NCBI GenBank assembly: GCA_030447245.1
Contig: JAUJPG010000013.1
Location: forward strand, 30,367-94,366
Origin: Chloroflexota bacterium
Lineage (GTDB): Bacteria > Chloroflexota > UBA6077 > JACCZL01
Direction: 5' to 3'
DNA length: 64,000 nt
Positions 8,997 through 18,167 of this stretch are shown piece after piece. Within the stretch, counting starts at the first letter, position 1; each line of letters opens with the position of its first letter. The notes below the pieces were generated by a model that had not been told where the DNA came from, searched no databases, and saw nothing but the letters and a program-made list of their open reading frames with translations. Position numbers and translations under genes: made by a program.

Positions 8997-10334
8997 GTGC
9001 GTGAACCGGGACTGATCCAGTCCGGCTCCCACACGCTCCGCGTCGGGGCGCGGACGCTGGTGATGGGTATTCTGAACCTGACCCCGGACTCGTTCTCGGG
9101 CGACGGTCTGGCCGGTGGGGTCGAGGCCGCCCTGGGGCGCGGGACGGCGATGGTCGCGGCCGGCGCCGATGTGCTGGACCTCGGAGGCGAGAGCACCCGA
9201 CCCGGCGCGGAGACCGTCGCCGAAGTCGTCGAGCTGGGGCGGGTGCTGCCGGCCGTCGAGCGGCTGGCCGGTGACGTTAGGGTCCCGATCTCGATTGACA
9301 CGCGCAAGGCCGGTGTGGCCGAGGCGGCGCTGGCAATCGGGGCCGGCGTGGTGAATGACGTGAGCGGGTTGGACTTCGACGAGGCCCTTGCTGTCGTGGC
9401 CGCCCGAGCGGGCGCGGCGCTCGTGGTCGGCCACTGGCGCCGACGCCGTGCGGACGATCCCGACGACGTCGTCGCCTGGGTTGTCCAGGGGCTCTGCGAG
9501 TCGGTTGCCCGGGCGCGCGCCGCCGGCGTGGCGCGCACCCAGCTTATCGTCGATCCTGGCCTGGGCTTCGCCAAGCCGCCGGCGGTCAGCTTCGAGCTGC
9601 TGCGTCGGCTGCCGGAGCTGCGCGCGGCGGTCGGTTTGCCGATCCTCATCGGGGCATCGCGCAAGAGCTCGATCGGCCGCGTCCTGGACCTGCCTGTGGA
9701 GCAGCGGCTCGAGGGCTCGCTGGCGGCGGCGGCGCTAGCAGTCAGCGGTGGGGCGGACATCGTCCGGGTGCACGACGTCGCCGAGTCGGTCCGGGCTGTC
9801 AAGGTGGCGGATGCAATCGCCCGCGAATGGAGCGAGTTGCCACCGACCTGGGTGCCGATCTACGTTGGGCTCGGCGCGAACCTCGGCGACCGCGCGGCGA
9901 CCCTGAGCCAGGCCATCCGCGAGCTCGCCTCGAAGCCCGGCCTGCGGGTGATCCGACGCTCCGGCCTGTACGAGACCGCGCCGCTCGGCGTGTCCGACCA
10001 GCCATTCTTTCTGAACGCTGTGCTCGAGGCGGAGACGACGCTCGAGCCGCCCGCCCTGCTGGCACTACTGAAGTGGACCGAGGCGCGACTCGGCCGCGAG
10101 CCGGGCCCGCGGTGGGGGCCGCGGCCGATTGACCTGGACATCCTGCTGTATGGCGACACCCACGTGAGGACGGCGGAGCTGACGATCCCGCACCGCGAGC
10201 TGTGGAACCGCGGCTTCGTCCTGGCGCCGCTCGCGGAATTGCAAGCGGGACTCGCGGGTCCGGATGGCCGAACGGTCGTCGAGTGGGCCGGTCTTCGTCT
10301 CGCAGAGCAGGATGTGCGGGCGCTGGAGTGGTGA
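8997..10334 (+). CDS. folP/folK: Dihydropteroate synthase-HPPK fusion (FolP-FolK)
   Basis: One 445-residue polypeptide carries two folate enzymes. Residues about 1-275 are dihydropteroate synthase, which joins para-aminobenzoate to hydroxymethyl-dihydropterin diphosphate: MGILNLTPDSFSGDG, LDLGGESTRPGA, ISIDTRKAGVAEAAL, NDVSGLDFDE, DPGLGFAKPP, LIGASRKSSIG. Residues about 288-440 are 6-hydroxymethyl-dihydropterin pyrophosphokinase: YVGLGANLGDRAATLSQAI, SGLYETAPLG, FFLNAVLEAET and the signature RPIDLDILLYGD. The synthase comes first and the kinase second, the reverse of the common folK-folP fusion order. The start is GTG 8,997. It ends 9 nt before the stop of the convergent oxidoreductase gene. 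Confidence 0.93.
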   Translation: MREPGLIQSGSHTLRVGARTLVMGILNLTPDSFSGDGLAGGVEAALGRGTAMVAAGADVLDLGGESTRPGAETVAEVVELGRVLPAVERLAGDVRVPISIDTRKAGVAEAALAIGAGVVNDVSGLDFDEALAVVAARAGAALVVGHWRRRRADDPDDVVAWVVQGLCESVARARAAGVARTQLIVDPGLGFAKPPAVSFELLRRLPELRAAVGLPILIGASRKSSIGRVLDLPVEQRLEGSLAAAALAVSGGADIVRVHDVAESVRAVKVADAIAREWSELPPTWVPIYVGLGANLGDRAATLSQAIRELASKPGLRVIRRSGLYETAPLGVSDQPFFLNAVLEAETTLEPPALLALLKWTEARLGREPGPRWGPRPIDLDILLYGDTHVRTAELTIPHRELWNRGFVLAPLAELQAGLAGPDGRTVVEWAGLRLAEQDVRALEW

Positions 10335-10343
10335 GGGAGACGC

Positions 10344-11825
10344 CTAACGCGCGAGCCGGGCCGCGGCGCCGAGCAGCCGGCCGGCCAGGCCTTGATGCAG
10401 GCCGGTCAGCTTGAAGTCGAGGGCGGTCTGCTGCACGCCGAGCGCATACGTTGGGTAGACGTGGACCGCCGAGGCCAGCTCCCCAAGCTTGATGTTGGGT
10501 GCCCTCGCCAGGATACGCTCGTGGCTCATCGGGGCGGCCCGCCCGGCGACAATGTGCGCGCCGAGGATCTCCCCGTTTGGGCGATGGACCACCTTGACGA
10601 AGCCGCGGCGGTCCTCCTCGGTCTGGCCGCGGTCGACGCGGTCGAGCGGCCAGCGGGTCACTCGGACGTCGTCGCCACCGTGTCGCTCGCGTGCCTCGGC
10701 CTCGGTCAGCCCGACCCGCGCCACTTCTGGGTCAGTGAAAATCGTCCAGGGGACGTGCTCCCGGACGCCGACCCCCTTGCCCGGCAGAAGGGCGTTGCGG
10801 ACGGCGGTGTAGCCTTGTAGACCAGCGTAGTGGGTGAATTGCTGCTCGCCCAACACGTCACCGCAGGCGTAGATGTGGGGCTGGCTGGTTCGTAGATACG
10901 GATCGACCGGGATGCCGCGCGGGCCGAAGACTACGCCCGCGGTTTCGAGGTCGAGCTGATCGACGTTCGCCCGCCGACCGGTCGCGACGAGCAGCGCATC
11001 GCCGACAACGCGGGCCCCGTCCGCGGTGATAGCAATCCCCTCGGTCGCGCGCTCGACCCGGTCCACGTTGACTCCGAGGTGGAAGCGGACGCCCTCGTCG
11101 CGCAGCACCTCGGCGAGCACGTCCGAGCTCTCCGAGTCGGCCATCGAGAGTAGGCGGTCAGAACGCTGGAACATGGTGACGCTGGACCCGAGCCGCCGAA
11201 ACGTCTGGCCCAGCTCCATGCCGATAGGCCCGCAGCCCAGCACCAGCAGGTGCCGCGGCAACTCGGTCATCCGAAAGACGTCCTCGTAAGTCAGATAGCC
11301 AACCCCGTCCAGTCCAGGAATCGGCGGCGGCACGGGCCGCGAGCCGGTGCAGATGACGAACCGTCGTGCGCGGAGCGTCCGGCCGCCGGCCTGGACAGCG
11401 TGCGGGTCGACGAAGCGGGCGGCACCGGTGACGAGCTCGACGCCCGCGTCGGCCAGGACGCTGGGGCTCTCGAACTCGTAGACCCGGCCAATCACGTCCT
11501 GGACGTGGGTCATCACCTGGCCCAGGTCCACACATGGCTCGCACGATTCGAGGCCGAAAGCTTCGGCGCGGCGCATGTCGTGCGCGACCCTGGCGACCTT
11601 GACGAGCGTCTTGCTCGGGACGCAGCCGCTGAACAGGCAGTCGCCGCCCGGTTTGTCCTTCTCGACCAGCGCAACCCGTGCCCCGAGCCTGGCGGCGAAC
11701 GGCGCCGCCGACAGGCCACCCGAGCCTGCGCCGATGACGATCAGGTCGTACTCGTTCGCCCCCGTAGCGGCCCCCAACGACGATCCCCTTTCGGCCCCGC
11801 GCCCTCGAACATCGTATGGCATCAC
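10344..11825 (-). CDS. FAD/NAD(P)-dependent disulfide oxidoreductase (dihydrolipoyl dehydrogenase/mercuric reductase-like)
   Basis: A 493-residue class I pyridine-nucleotide disulfide oxidoreductase. The FAD-binding motif is LIVIGAGSGGLSAAPFAARL (about 29-48). The redox-active pair is Cys63/Cys68 in GGDCLFSGCVPSK. The NAD(P) fold is HLLVLGCGPIGMELGQTFRR, the second FAD motif IYACGDV, and the catalytic histidine lies in SAVHVYPTYALGVQQ near the C-terminus. No N-terminal heavy-metal domain and no C-terminal Cys pair are present, so genuine mercuric reductase is unlikely. It is not beside pyruvate dehydrogenase genes, so a lipoamide role is also unproven. It lies 4 nt after the PPOX gene, in one transcript. 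Confidence 0.85.
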   Translation of the reverse strand: MMPYDVRGRGAERGSSLGAATGANEYDLIVIGAGSGGLSAAPFAARLGARVALVEKDKPGGDCLFSGCVPSKTLVKVARVAHDMRRAEAFGLESCEPCVDLGQVMTHVQDVIGRVYEFESPSVLADAGVELVTGAARFVDPHAVQAGGRTLRARRFVICTGSRPVPPPIPGLDGVGYLTYEDVFRMTELPRHLLVLGCGPIGMELGQTFRRLGSSVTMFQRSDRLLSMADSESSDVLAEVLRDEGVRFHLGVNVDRVERATEGIAITADGARVVGDALLVATGRRANVDQLDLETAGVVFGPRGIPVDPYLRTSQPHIYACGDVLGEQQFTHYAGLQGYTAVRNALLPGKGVGVREHVPWTIFTDPEVARVGLTEAEARERHGGDDVRVTRWPLDRVDRGQTEEDRRGFVKVVHRPNGEILGAHIVAGRAAPMSHERILARAPNIKLGELASAVHVYPTYALGVQQTALDFKLTGLHQGLAGRLLGAAARLAR

Positions 11826-11829
11826 GCGG

Positions 11830-12363
11830 TCACTCGTCGTCGAAGGTCCAGCGGGTCATGGCCGTCGGGAACTGGTTCCAGGCGAACGCGACTCGCGGCT
11901 GCAAGAGCCAGAGGCCGCCGCGGTCCCACTGGTCGACGGCAGGTCGGTAATCATGGGTCGCGGCATACTTGGCGGTGAAGACGGCGGCCAGCCGCTCGGC
12001 CAGCGGTCGTTCCGGCCGGCCAACCTCGAGGGTCTCACCTTCGAGGATCACCACCTCGTCGCCGCTCTCCAGGTGCACCACGAGGGACGGGTTCACGGCC
12101 AGGTTGCGCGCGCGGCGTGTCTCCGGACTGCCTTCGAAGTAGAGCTGGCCGTCCAGCCAGGCGGCCCAGGCTGGCATCGCGTGTGGGCGGCCGTCCGGAC
12201 GGGTCGTGCTGAACCAGTAGTTGCGGGCATGCTCCAGCCGCTCGACCGCCCAGCTCCAGGGTAGTAAGCCCTCGTCGCCAGTGGGCACACCGTAGTCCTT
12301 CGGCAGGTCCGGGCGCCCTCGCTTCGGCTCGGCGTGTCCACCTCGTGACTTCTGCTCCGCCAT
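11830..12363 (-). CDS. Pyridoxamine 5'-phosphate oxidase-family flavin/F420-binding protein
   Basis: A 177-residue split-barrel protein of the PPOX-like family. The signature is FSTTRPDGRPHAMPAWAAWL, then GQLYFEGSPETRRARNLAVN and VVHLESGDEVVILEGE, the usual three-strand pattern binding FMN, F420 or heme. The C-terminal part (YAATHDYRPAVDQWDRGGLW...RVAFAW) resembles uncharacterised actinobacterial and Chloroflexota members with putative F420-dependent reductase activity. The first 25 residues are charged and low-complexity. It precedes the oxidoreductase by 4 nt, so the two are probably co-transcribed. The substrate is unknown. Confidence 0.8.
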   Translation of the reverse strand: MAEQKSRGGHAEPKRGRPDLPKDYGVPTGDEGLLPWSWAVERLEHARNYWFSTTRPDGRPHAMPAWAAWLDGQLYFEGSPETRRARNLAVNPSLVVHLESGDEVVILEGETLEVGRPERPLAERLAAVFTAKYAATHDYRPAVDQWDRGGLWLLQPRVAFAWNQFPTAMTRWTFDDE

Positions 12364-12471
12364 CTGTCACCCTCCAGGTCTGTTCATCGGTCGAGCTCGC
12401 GGAGCGCGCCCCTGCCCGACCCACTCCGGTTATAGCGGAGTTGACGTGAGACCGCGTCTGGGCGCGCTGGG

Positions 12472-13444
12472 TCAGCTCGGCGACCCCAGCCCGCCCAGAC
12501 GGCGATCCAGGGCCAACGCGGTTCCCAGGCGGGCGACCTTCAGCCAGTCGCCGGTGAGCGCGCGGTCTGGACGAGCACCTCCCCGAGTCCCGCGGGGTGA
12601 TCGAGCCGTCGGACGCGGCGAGCTGGGCCATCGGGCGGGGCCAGTCCGAGCCCGGGTCAGGATGAGCCAGGCCAGAAGCAGGTGGATCAGGCAGCGCGGG
12701 TGGAGGGTGAGGTGCGCGCGCGCGACCGAGCGCGCGCGCGGCGCGTGGATCGCCGCGGGCGACCATGAACATCGCCGAGCGCGGCCAGCGCGCCCGCCCG
12801 CGCCAGCTCCAGCCAGCCGCCGAGGGCGCGCGCAGCCACACCGCGGCCAGCCCCACCCCTGCACCAGGAGCGCGCACCAGCGGCGGCCCCCAGAACATCG
12901 CCGAGCGCGGCCAGCGCAAGCCCGCCCAACAGGGCCAGCGGGACGAACAGCGACATCCCGAGCAGCCCGAAAGGCCCTCCGAGGTAGGATGACGAACGGC
13001 CAGAACCAGCGCACACAGCCTCGTCGGAACGACAGCGCCGCGTCGCTCGGGGCGCGCAAGCGCTCCAGGATGCCGCCAGCGAAGCCTGGTCCTGCGGAGC
13101 GCGTACACTAACGGCGGCTGCGGGTGCGGAAGCCCCTGCACCAGGAGCCCCGCCCCGAGCACCAGCGGCAGCGGCACGAGCAGCGCCGATCCCACCGCCT
13201 CGGCCCGGTCTGCCGCGGGCGATGGCGGCCGCGGCGAGCTCCACGAGCACGTTCAGCCAGTCGCCGCCGAGCAACCCGAGCAGCCACGGCCGATCCGCGG
13301 CAACGATGCCGAACGCCAGCGCAAGCTCTGGCTGGCCGAAGCCGACGGCGGGATCGTCACGAGGTTCGCCAGGTAGAGGACCACGGCCAGCCACGGTGCC
13401 CGCGCCGCGCCGATGAGGCCGTCACGCAATGCCGCCAGTCCCAT
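12472..13444 (-). pseudogene. Polytopic membrane protein of unknown function, heavily frameshifted
   Basis: The start MGLAALRDGLIGAARAPW, followed by LAVVLYLANLVTIP (ATG at 13,444), looks like a conserved N-terminal amphipathic helix plus first membrane span. Hydrophobic segments continue in other frames: LLGLLGGDWLNVLVELAAAA, GSALLVPLPLVLGAGLLVQG, FGLLGMSLFVPLALLGGLAL, CLIHLLLAWLIL, then a soluble-looking end GDWLKVARLGTALALDRRLG. No frame is longer than about 100 meaningful residues. An exact 25-bp direct repeat (12,767-12,791 and 12,893-12,917) lies inside the gene. I cannot name the family. It could be a real gene of about 320 residues with sequencing errors, or a decayed one. Confidence 0.5.
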
Positions 13445-13584
13445 AGGACTACGTGGCGTCGGTCTGGGACGCGATTGACGTCCGAGCATCCTACAGCAGT
13501 TTCGCACCAGGTAGGACGTGGCGTCGGACGACGGACGCGGGGCTAGCGCCCACGTACATCGTCGTCCGTCCTTTCGTGGCCTCC

Positions 13585-14697
<1,113 letters not shown>

Positions 14698-14848
14698 AGG
14701 ATTCCTACCAGATTGGTCGGATTTTGTTCTCAGAGTATACCGAGTCGTTTACCCGCGGAACAACGAAGCACGGTCGACTCGGCCGGCGAGGCCATAGCGT
14801 AGCATACGGGTTCAGGCTGGGACGGAAACCGGGAATCTCACGGCCAAG

Positions 14849-14884
14849 CCCCTCTCGCGCGGTTGTACTCGCATCGGAGAGGGG
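14849..14884 (+). promoter_or_regulatory. Possible leader hairpin upstream of the hydroxyacid dehydrogenase
   Basis: CCCCTCTC (14,849-14,856) pairs exactly with GAGAGGGG (14,877-14,884) around a 20-nt loop, in the 240-bp gap between divergent moaA and the dehydrogenase gene. A second small GC hairpin follows at about 14,898-14,912. The region could be a leader with regulatory folding, but the T-box consensus is absent and no known riboswitch is recognisable. Confidence 0.25.
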
Positions 14885-14936
14885 TTGGGTAACAAGCGCG
14901 CTTCGCGGAGTGAGTGACCCAGGCGGAGGGAGAACG

Positions 14937-15917
14937 ATGGCGCGCGTACTGCTGACCACGATGCAGGTGCAGTCCGAGGCGGACGAGATGGTGCAGCCGC
15001 TCAAGGAAGCTGGTCACGAACTGGCGATGCACCGTTTTGTGGGCGTGCCCGACGAGGAGGCGGTGATCGCCGTCCTTGGCGGGGCCGACGCGGCGATCGT
15101 CGGCGTCGAGCCGTACACCGCCCGCGTCTTAGACAGCGCTCCCGGCCTGAAGATCCTCTCGCGGACGGGCGTCGGCTACGATGCGATCGACGTCGACGCG
15201 GCGACCGCGCGTGGCGTCGCGGTGGCCACCACGCCGGGGACGAACCACCACTCGGTCGCCGAGGCGGCAGTGGCGTTGCTGCTAGCTGCGATGCGGCGGA
15301 TCGCGTTCGCCGATCGGCAGATGCGCACGACCGGTTGGAACCCACGCCCGTACGGAGTCGAGCTGCGTGGCAAGACCGTTGGCGTGGTCGGGACGGGCCT
15401 GATCGGCAAAGAGGTTGTGCGCCGCCTGCAGGGCTGGGGCGTTCAGATCCTTCTCTCTGACGTAATCCAGGATCAGTCGTTCGCCGAGCAGTACGGGGCG
15501 CGGTACGTCGAGCGCGACGAGCTGCTTCGGGACGCGGACGCGATCACCCTGCACGCGCCCCTACTGCCGTCGACGCACCACTTGATCGACGACGCCGCGC
15601 TTCGGATGATGAAGCCGACCGCGTTTCTCGTCAACACCGCGCGCGGGCCGCTGGTCGACGAAGCGGCTGTCGCCCGCGCCCTGGCCGAAGGCCGCCTGGC
15701 CGGCGCGGCGCTCGACGTCTTCGAGACCGAGCCACTGTCATCGGAGAGCCCTCTGCTCGGTCTGGACACGATCACCTTGACTCAGCACATCGCGGGCGTG
15801 ACCAACGAGTCGATGCGCGCGATGACCGCGATGGCTGTCGAGAGCGTCGCCCGCGTTCTCCGCGGCGAGCCCCCGGTCTCCTGCGTCAATCCGGAAGCCC
15901 TTGCGCGTCGACAGTAG
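14937..15917 (+). CDS. D-2-hydroxyacid (phosphoglycerate-type) dehydrogenase
   Basis: A 326-residue NAD-dependent D-isomer-specific 2-hydroxyacid dehydrogenase. The ATG at 14,937 is preferred over the longer open frame because GGAGGGAGAACG precedes it. Motifs are LKILSRTGVGYDAIDVDAAT, TPGTNHHSVAEAAVALLLAA, Rossmann GKTVGVVGTGLIGKEVVRRL, ITLHAPLLPSTHHLIDDAAL, LVNTARGPLVDEAAV (catalytic Arg), the Glu in LDVFETEP, and the catalytic His in LTQHIAGVT. The organisation is that of SerA-like enzymes lacking the C-terminal ACT domain, so 3-phosphoglycerate dehydrogenase, glyoxylate reductase or another 2-oxoacid reductase are all possible. A perfect hairpin follows the stop codon. Confidence 0.9.
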   Translation: MARVLLTTMQVQSEADEMVQPLKEAGHELAMHRFVGVPDEEAVIAVLGGADAAIVGVEPYTARVLDSAPGLKILSRTGVGYDAIDVDAATARGVAVATTPGTNHHSVAEAAVALLLAAMRRIAFADRQMRTTGWNPRPYGVELRGKTVGVVGTGLIGKEVVRRLQGWGVQILLSDVIQDQSFAEQYGARYVERDELLRDADAITLHAPLLPSTHHLIDDAALRMMKPTAFLVNTARGPLVDEAAVARALAEGRLAGAALDVFETEPLSSESPLLGLDTITLTQHIAGVTNESMRAMTAMAVESVARVLRGEPPVSCVNPEALARRQ

Positions 15918-15918
15918 G

Positions 15919-15960
15919 CCGGAGCCAGGAGGACACTCGAACCTCGCCTCCTGGCTCCGG
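15919..15960. terminator. Strong bidirectional hairpin terminator
   Basis: CCGGAGCCAGGAGG at 15,919-15,932 is exactly complementary to CCTCCTGGCTCCGG at 15,947-15,960 (14-bp stem, 14-nt loop), followed by TCTTCCCGTT. It sits between the convergent dehydrogenase (+) and SCO1664-family (-) genes and can serve both strands. The T-tract is weak. Confidence 0.7.
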
Positions 15961-15969
15961 TCTTCCCGT

Positions 15970-16734
15970 TCAGTACCAGGGCCAGGGAACGCTGCGGCGG
16001 GAGACCATCGTTGGGAAGCGGCAGCACTCCAGGACGGCGTCTGTGCGCCTGAAGAAGGCGTCGACCTCCGAGCGTGAGAGCAGTTGGCCCAACGCCTCGC
16101 GCAGCGCGGCCGAGCGGGCCGGGTCATGCCGAACGGCTGCCAGGCCGGCGAGAAGCGGCTCAGGCACCGGCTCGCCAGCGTAGTCCCAGATCACGGTCCG
16201 CAGCTTGGGGGCGGTGTTGAACGTCAGGCCGTGATCGATGCCCCAGATCCGGCCATCGCGCGACTTGAGGCAGTGGCCGGCCTTGCGGTCGGCGTTGTTG
16301 GCGATCACGTCGAACAGGGCGATCCGCTGAAGCTCCTCGCGGTGATCGTCCTTGTAGCGAAAGAAGTCCGCCCGCGGCATGGGCTCGACGTAGAGTTGAA
16401 CGCTACCGACGCCGTGCGGACCGTCGCGGATGACCGTTGGCGGGACGAACTCCCAGCCCAGGGCGCGGCTCAGCACGTACGCCGCTCGCTCACGCTTGTA
16501 CAGCGTGTTGTCCGGAAAGTCGTACAGGGGCACCTCGCCGCGCCGCGGCTTGTAGACCGCGAGGAAATCCGGCCTTCCGTCGACAACAAGCTGGGCGGCG
16601 AAAGTGTAGTTGGAGCTCCACGGGATCACGTCGCAGGCGACGATTGCCCCACGCTCGAGCAGATCATGGGCGTCGTCGGCCGAGATCCACGCTCGCGCCC
16701 CATCAGCGCCAATCTCGAAACGTTGCTCGGTCAT
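15970..16734 (-). CDS. SCO1664-family protein (PI3/4-kinase-like fold)
   Basis: A 254-residue protein of the SCO1664 family, distantly related to phosphatidylinositol 3/4-kinases and HipA-like kinases. Kinase-like features are the nucleotide-binding Lys in FLAVYKPRRGEVPLYDFP, the catalytic loop FDVIANNADRKAGHCL and the metal-binding IWGIDHGLTFN. ATG 16,734 is chosen because the open frame upstream of it has no conserved sequence. In actinobacteria and Chloroflexota this family usually lies near a DUF3090 gene, which is not present here. Its substrate has not been established to my knowledge; protein or small-molecule phosphorylation is inferred from the fold. Confidence 0.8.
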   Translation of the reverse strand: MTEQRFEIGADGARAWISADDAHDLLERGAIVACDVIPWSSNYTFAAQLVVDGRPDFLAVYKPRRGEVPLYDFPDNTLYKRERAAYVLSRALGWEFVPPTVIRDGPHGVGSVQLYVEPMPRADFFRYKDDHREELQRIALFDVIANNADRKAGHCLKSRDGRIWGIDHGLTFNTAPKLRTVIWDYAGEPVPEPLLAGLAAVRHDPARSAALREALGQLLSRSEVDAFFRRTDAVLECCRFPTMVSRRSVPWPWY

Positions 16735-17017
16735 GTCCTGCCGCGCACACCCGCTGCAACGTCCGTGCGCCGTGCTCGGCATCCCCCGCTGAATACGCTC
16801 CCGGCCCATTCTACCGGGCCGCCCCGCTCGCGGGCACCAGTAAAGGCACGGACGATGGGGTGGCACGAGGGCGTCTCGAACCCTCGGCCCTCCGTCGTTC
16901 GTCCGTTCCTGGCCCTGGCGCGTCACGAGATCGTGCCGCGCTCGTGTGCTTCCCGTAGCGGAGTCGCCATCGATTCGCTGGTAGAGTCGAGGCGGGCACG
17001 CTCCAGGAGAGGCGAGC

Positions 17018-17392
17018 ATGGCGATTGTGGACGAGGTGCTGGCCGGCATGGTGGCCGAGCTGCGGGCGGATCTCACCCGAACCGGGCTGACCCACCACCG
17101 CGGCGGGCTTGCTCGCGGCGTGGCCTGGGCCGAGGCGGCTGGGCGGGGGCCGGATGGGGCCTGGCTGGAGCTGCGGCTGCACCACCGCCCGTCGGAGCGG
17201 CGGATGGACGCCGGCCTGCTAGCCTACCTGCCGGTCGCGCGTGGGGGCCGCACAACCGTCGTCGGCACGCGCTCTGCGTCGTACCAGGATGTCCCGGGCG
17301 AAATCGCCAACCGGCTGGCCAGGGAGGTGACTGACTGGCTTCAGGCGGCCGCCGAAGGACGCACCGCGCCCGTCCGCCTGCCGATGCGCTGA
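17018..17392 (+). CDS. Small hypothetical protein
   Basis: A 124-residue soluble protein with ATG after a GGAGAGGCGAGC ribosome site. I do not recognise a family. It has an acidic N-terminal helix (MAIVDEVLAGMVAELRADL), a Gly/Trp-rich middle (GVAWAEAAGRGPDGAWLELR), a probable beta segment (RTTVVGTRSASYQDVPGEIA) and a C-terminal helix (NRLAREVTDWLQAAAEG). There is no signal peptide, membrane span or cysteine. It stands between the divergent SCO1664-family gene and another small unknown gene on the same strand. The codon pattern is like its neighbours and the frame is intact, so it is probably real. Confidence 0.6.
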   Translation: MAIVDEVLAGMVAELRADLTRTGLTHHRGGLARGVAWAEAAGRGPDGAWLELRLHHRPSERRMDAGLLAYLPVARGGRTTVVGTRSASYQDVPGEIANRLAREVTDWLQAAAEGRTAPVRLPMR

Positions 17393-17492
17393 CCAGCCGC
17401 GACCGAGGGCCAGCCACGCCCGGATGGTCAATGGCTCCGGCCGGGGATCTCGGGGTATCCTCTTCCAGAAGAGGATCCGGGGAGGTAGCGGG

Positions 17493-18047
17493 ATGTTCGA
17501 GCGGTTCCGGCGCGCGCTCAAGCGGACAGCGCCCTTCGCCGACGCGGCGACCAATGGCAGCGTGGCCCGACCAAGCGCCGTCCGCCCCGGGCTGGCTGCC
17601 AAGCTACCGCTAGACGCGCCTCCTGCCACCTCGGTCGCCGCCCTGGTGGAGCTTCCGGCCGATCGGCTGGCGGCGCAGCCCGACGTCCCGGAGCAGCCGG
17701 TCCCTCTGCCGGCGCTGCCCGGTGCCACACGGGCACGGGTTGGGGTGGTCCTGGCGGCGAGGCGCCCGAGTCTGCCGGCGCTGACCCTGCCGATCCCGCA
17801 CGTGCCAAAGCGAGCGATCCTCGCCGCCGGTATTTGCGCCGGCCTGGTCGGTCCAGCAGTCACCCGCCAGCTCGCCGCGCGTGCCTTGCTGTCGGCGCTC
17901 GGCCCCAGCCGCTCGCCGGCACCGGCCACACCGGGGCCGGTGTGGGAGTCCACGACTGTCGAGATCATCCGCATAGCCTCAACCGGCCAGCCACCAGGCC
18001 AGGCCGCCGCGGTAGTCGGCAAGCTCCTGGACCAGCTCCGCCGCTAA
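17493..18047 (+). CDS. Hypothetical Pro/Ala-rich protein with one membrane-like segment
   Basis: A 184-residue protein; ATG 17,493 is chosen because GGGGAGGTAGCGGG precedes it, although the frame is open from 17,424. The N-terminus is a basic amphipathic helix (MFERFRRALKRTAPFADAA). Residues about 30-110 are rich in Pro, Ala and Leu. A hydrophobic stretch, AILAAGICAGLVGPAV followed by TRQLAARALLSALG, is a possible single membrane span or hydrophobic hairpin. The end is VVGKLLDQLRR. No homologue is recognised. It ends 120 nt before the stop of the convergent enoyl-CoA hydratase gene. Confidence 0.55.
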   Translation: MFERFRRALKRTAPFADAATNGSVARPSAVRPGLAAKLPLDAPPATSVAALVELPADRLAAQPDVPEQPVPLPALPGATRARVGVVLAARRPSLPALTLPIPHVPKRAILAAGICAGLVGPAVTRQLAARALLSALGPSRSPAPATPGPVWESTTVEIIRIASTGQPPGQAAAVVGKLLDQLRR

Positions 18048-18167
18048 CCGGGAGGGGCAGACACAGCAGCCCGAAGGCGACGCCAGCCCCGGGATGATGC
18101 CGCCGCCGCTCAGGACTTCGTTGCGGGTACCGTCGTGGACATGCGGCCGGGCACGCCGACGGATGAG

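Noticed and set aside
10344..11825. Mercuric reductase
   Set aside because: It has the CxxxxC redox pair but lacks the N-terminal metal-binding domain and the C-terminal Cys pair needed for Hg(II) reduction.
14849..14936. T-box or other riboswitch upstream of the hydroxyacid dehydrogenase
   Set aside because: An 8-bp hairpin is present, but the conserved T-box antiterminator sequence and specifier loop are missing.
16856..16939. tRNA-like segment on the - strand: a CCA-like end, a 7-bp acceptor-type pairing (GCGGCAC with GTGCCAC) and a GGTTCGAGA loop
   Set aside because: The T-stem does not pair, position 8 is not U, and no D-arm or anticodon arm can be drawn; treated as chance or a decayed relic.
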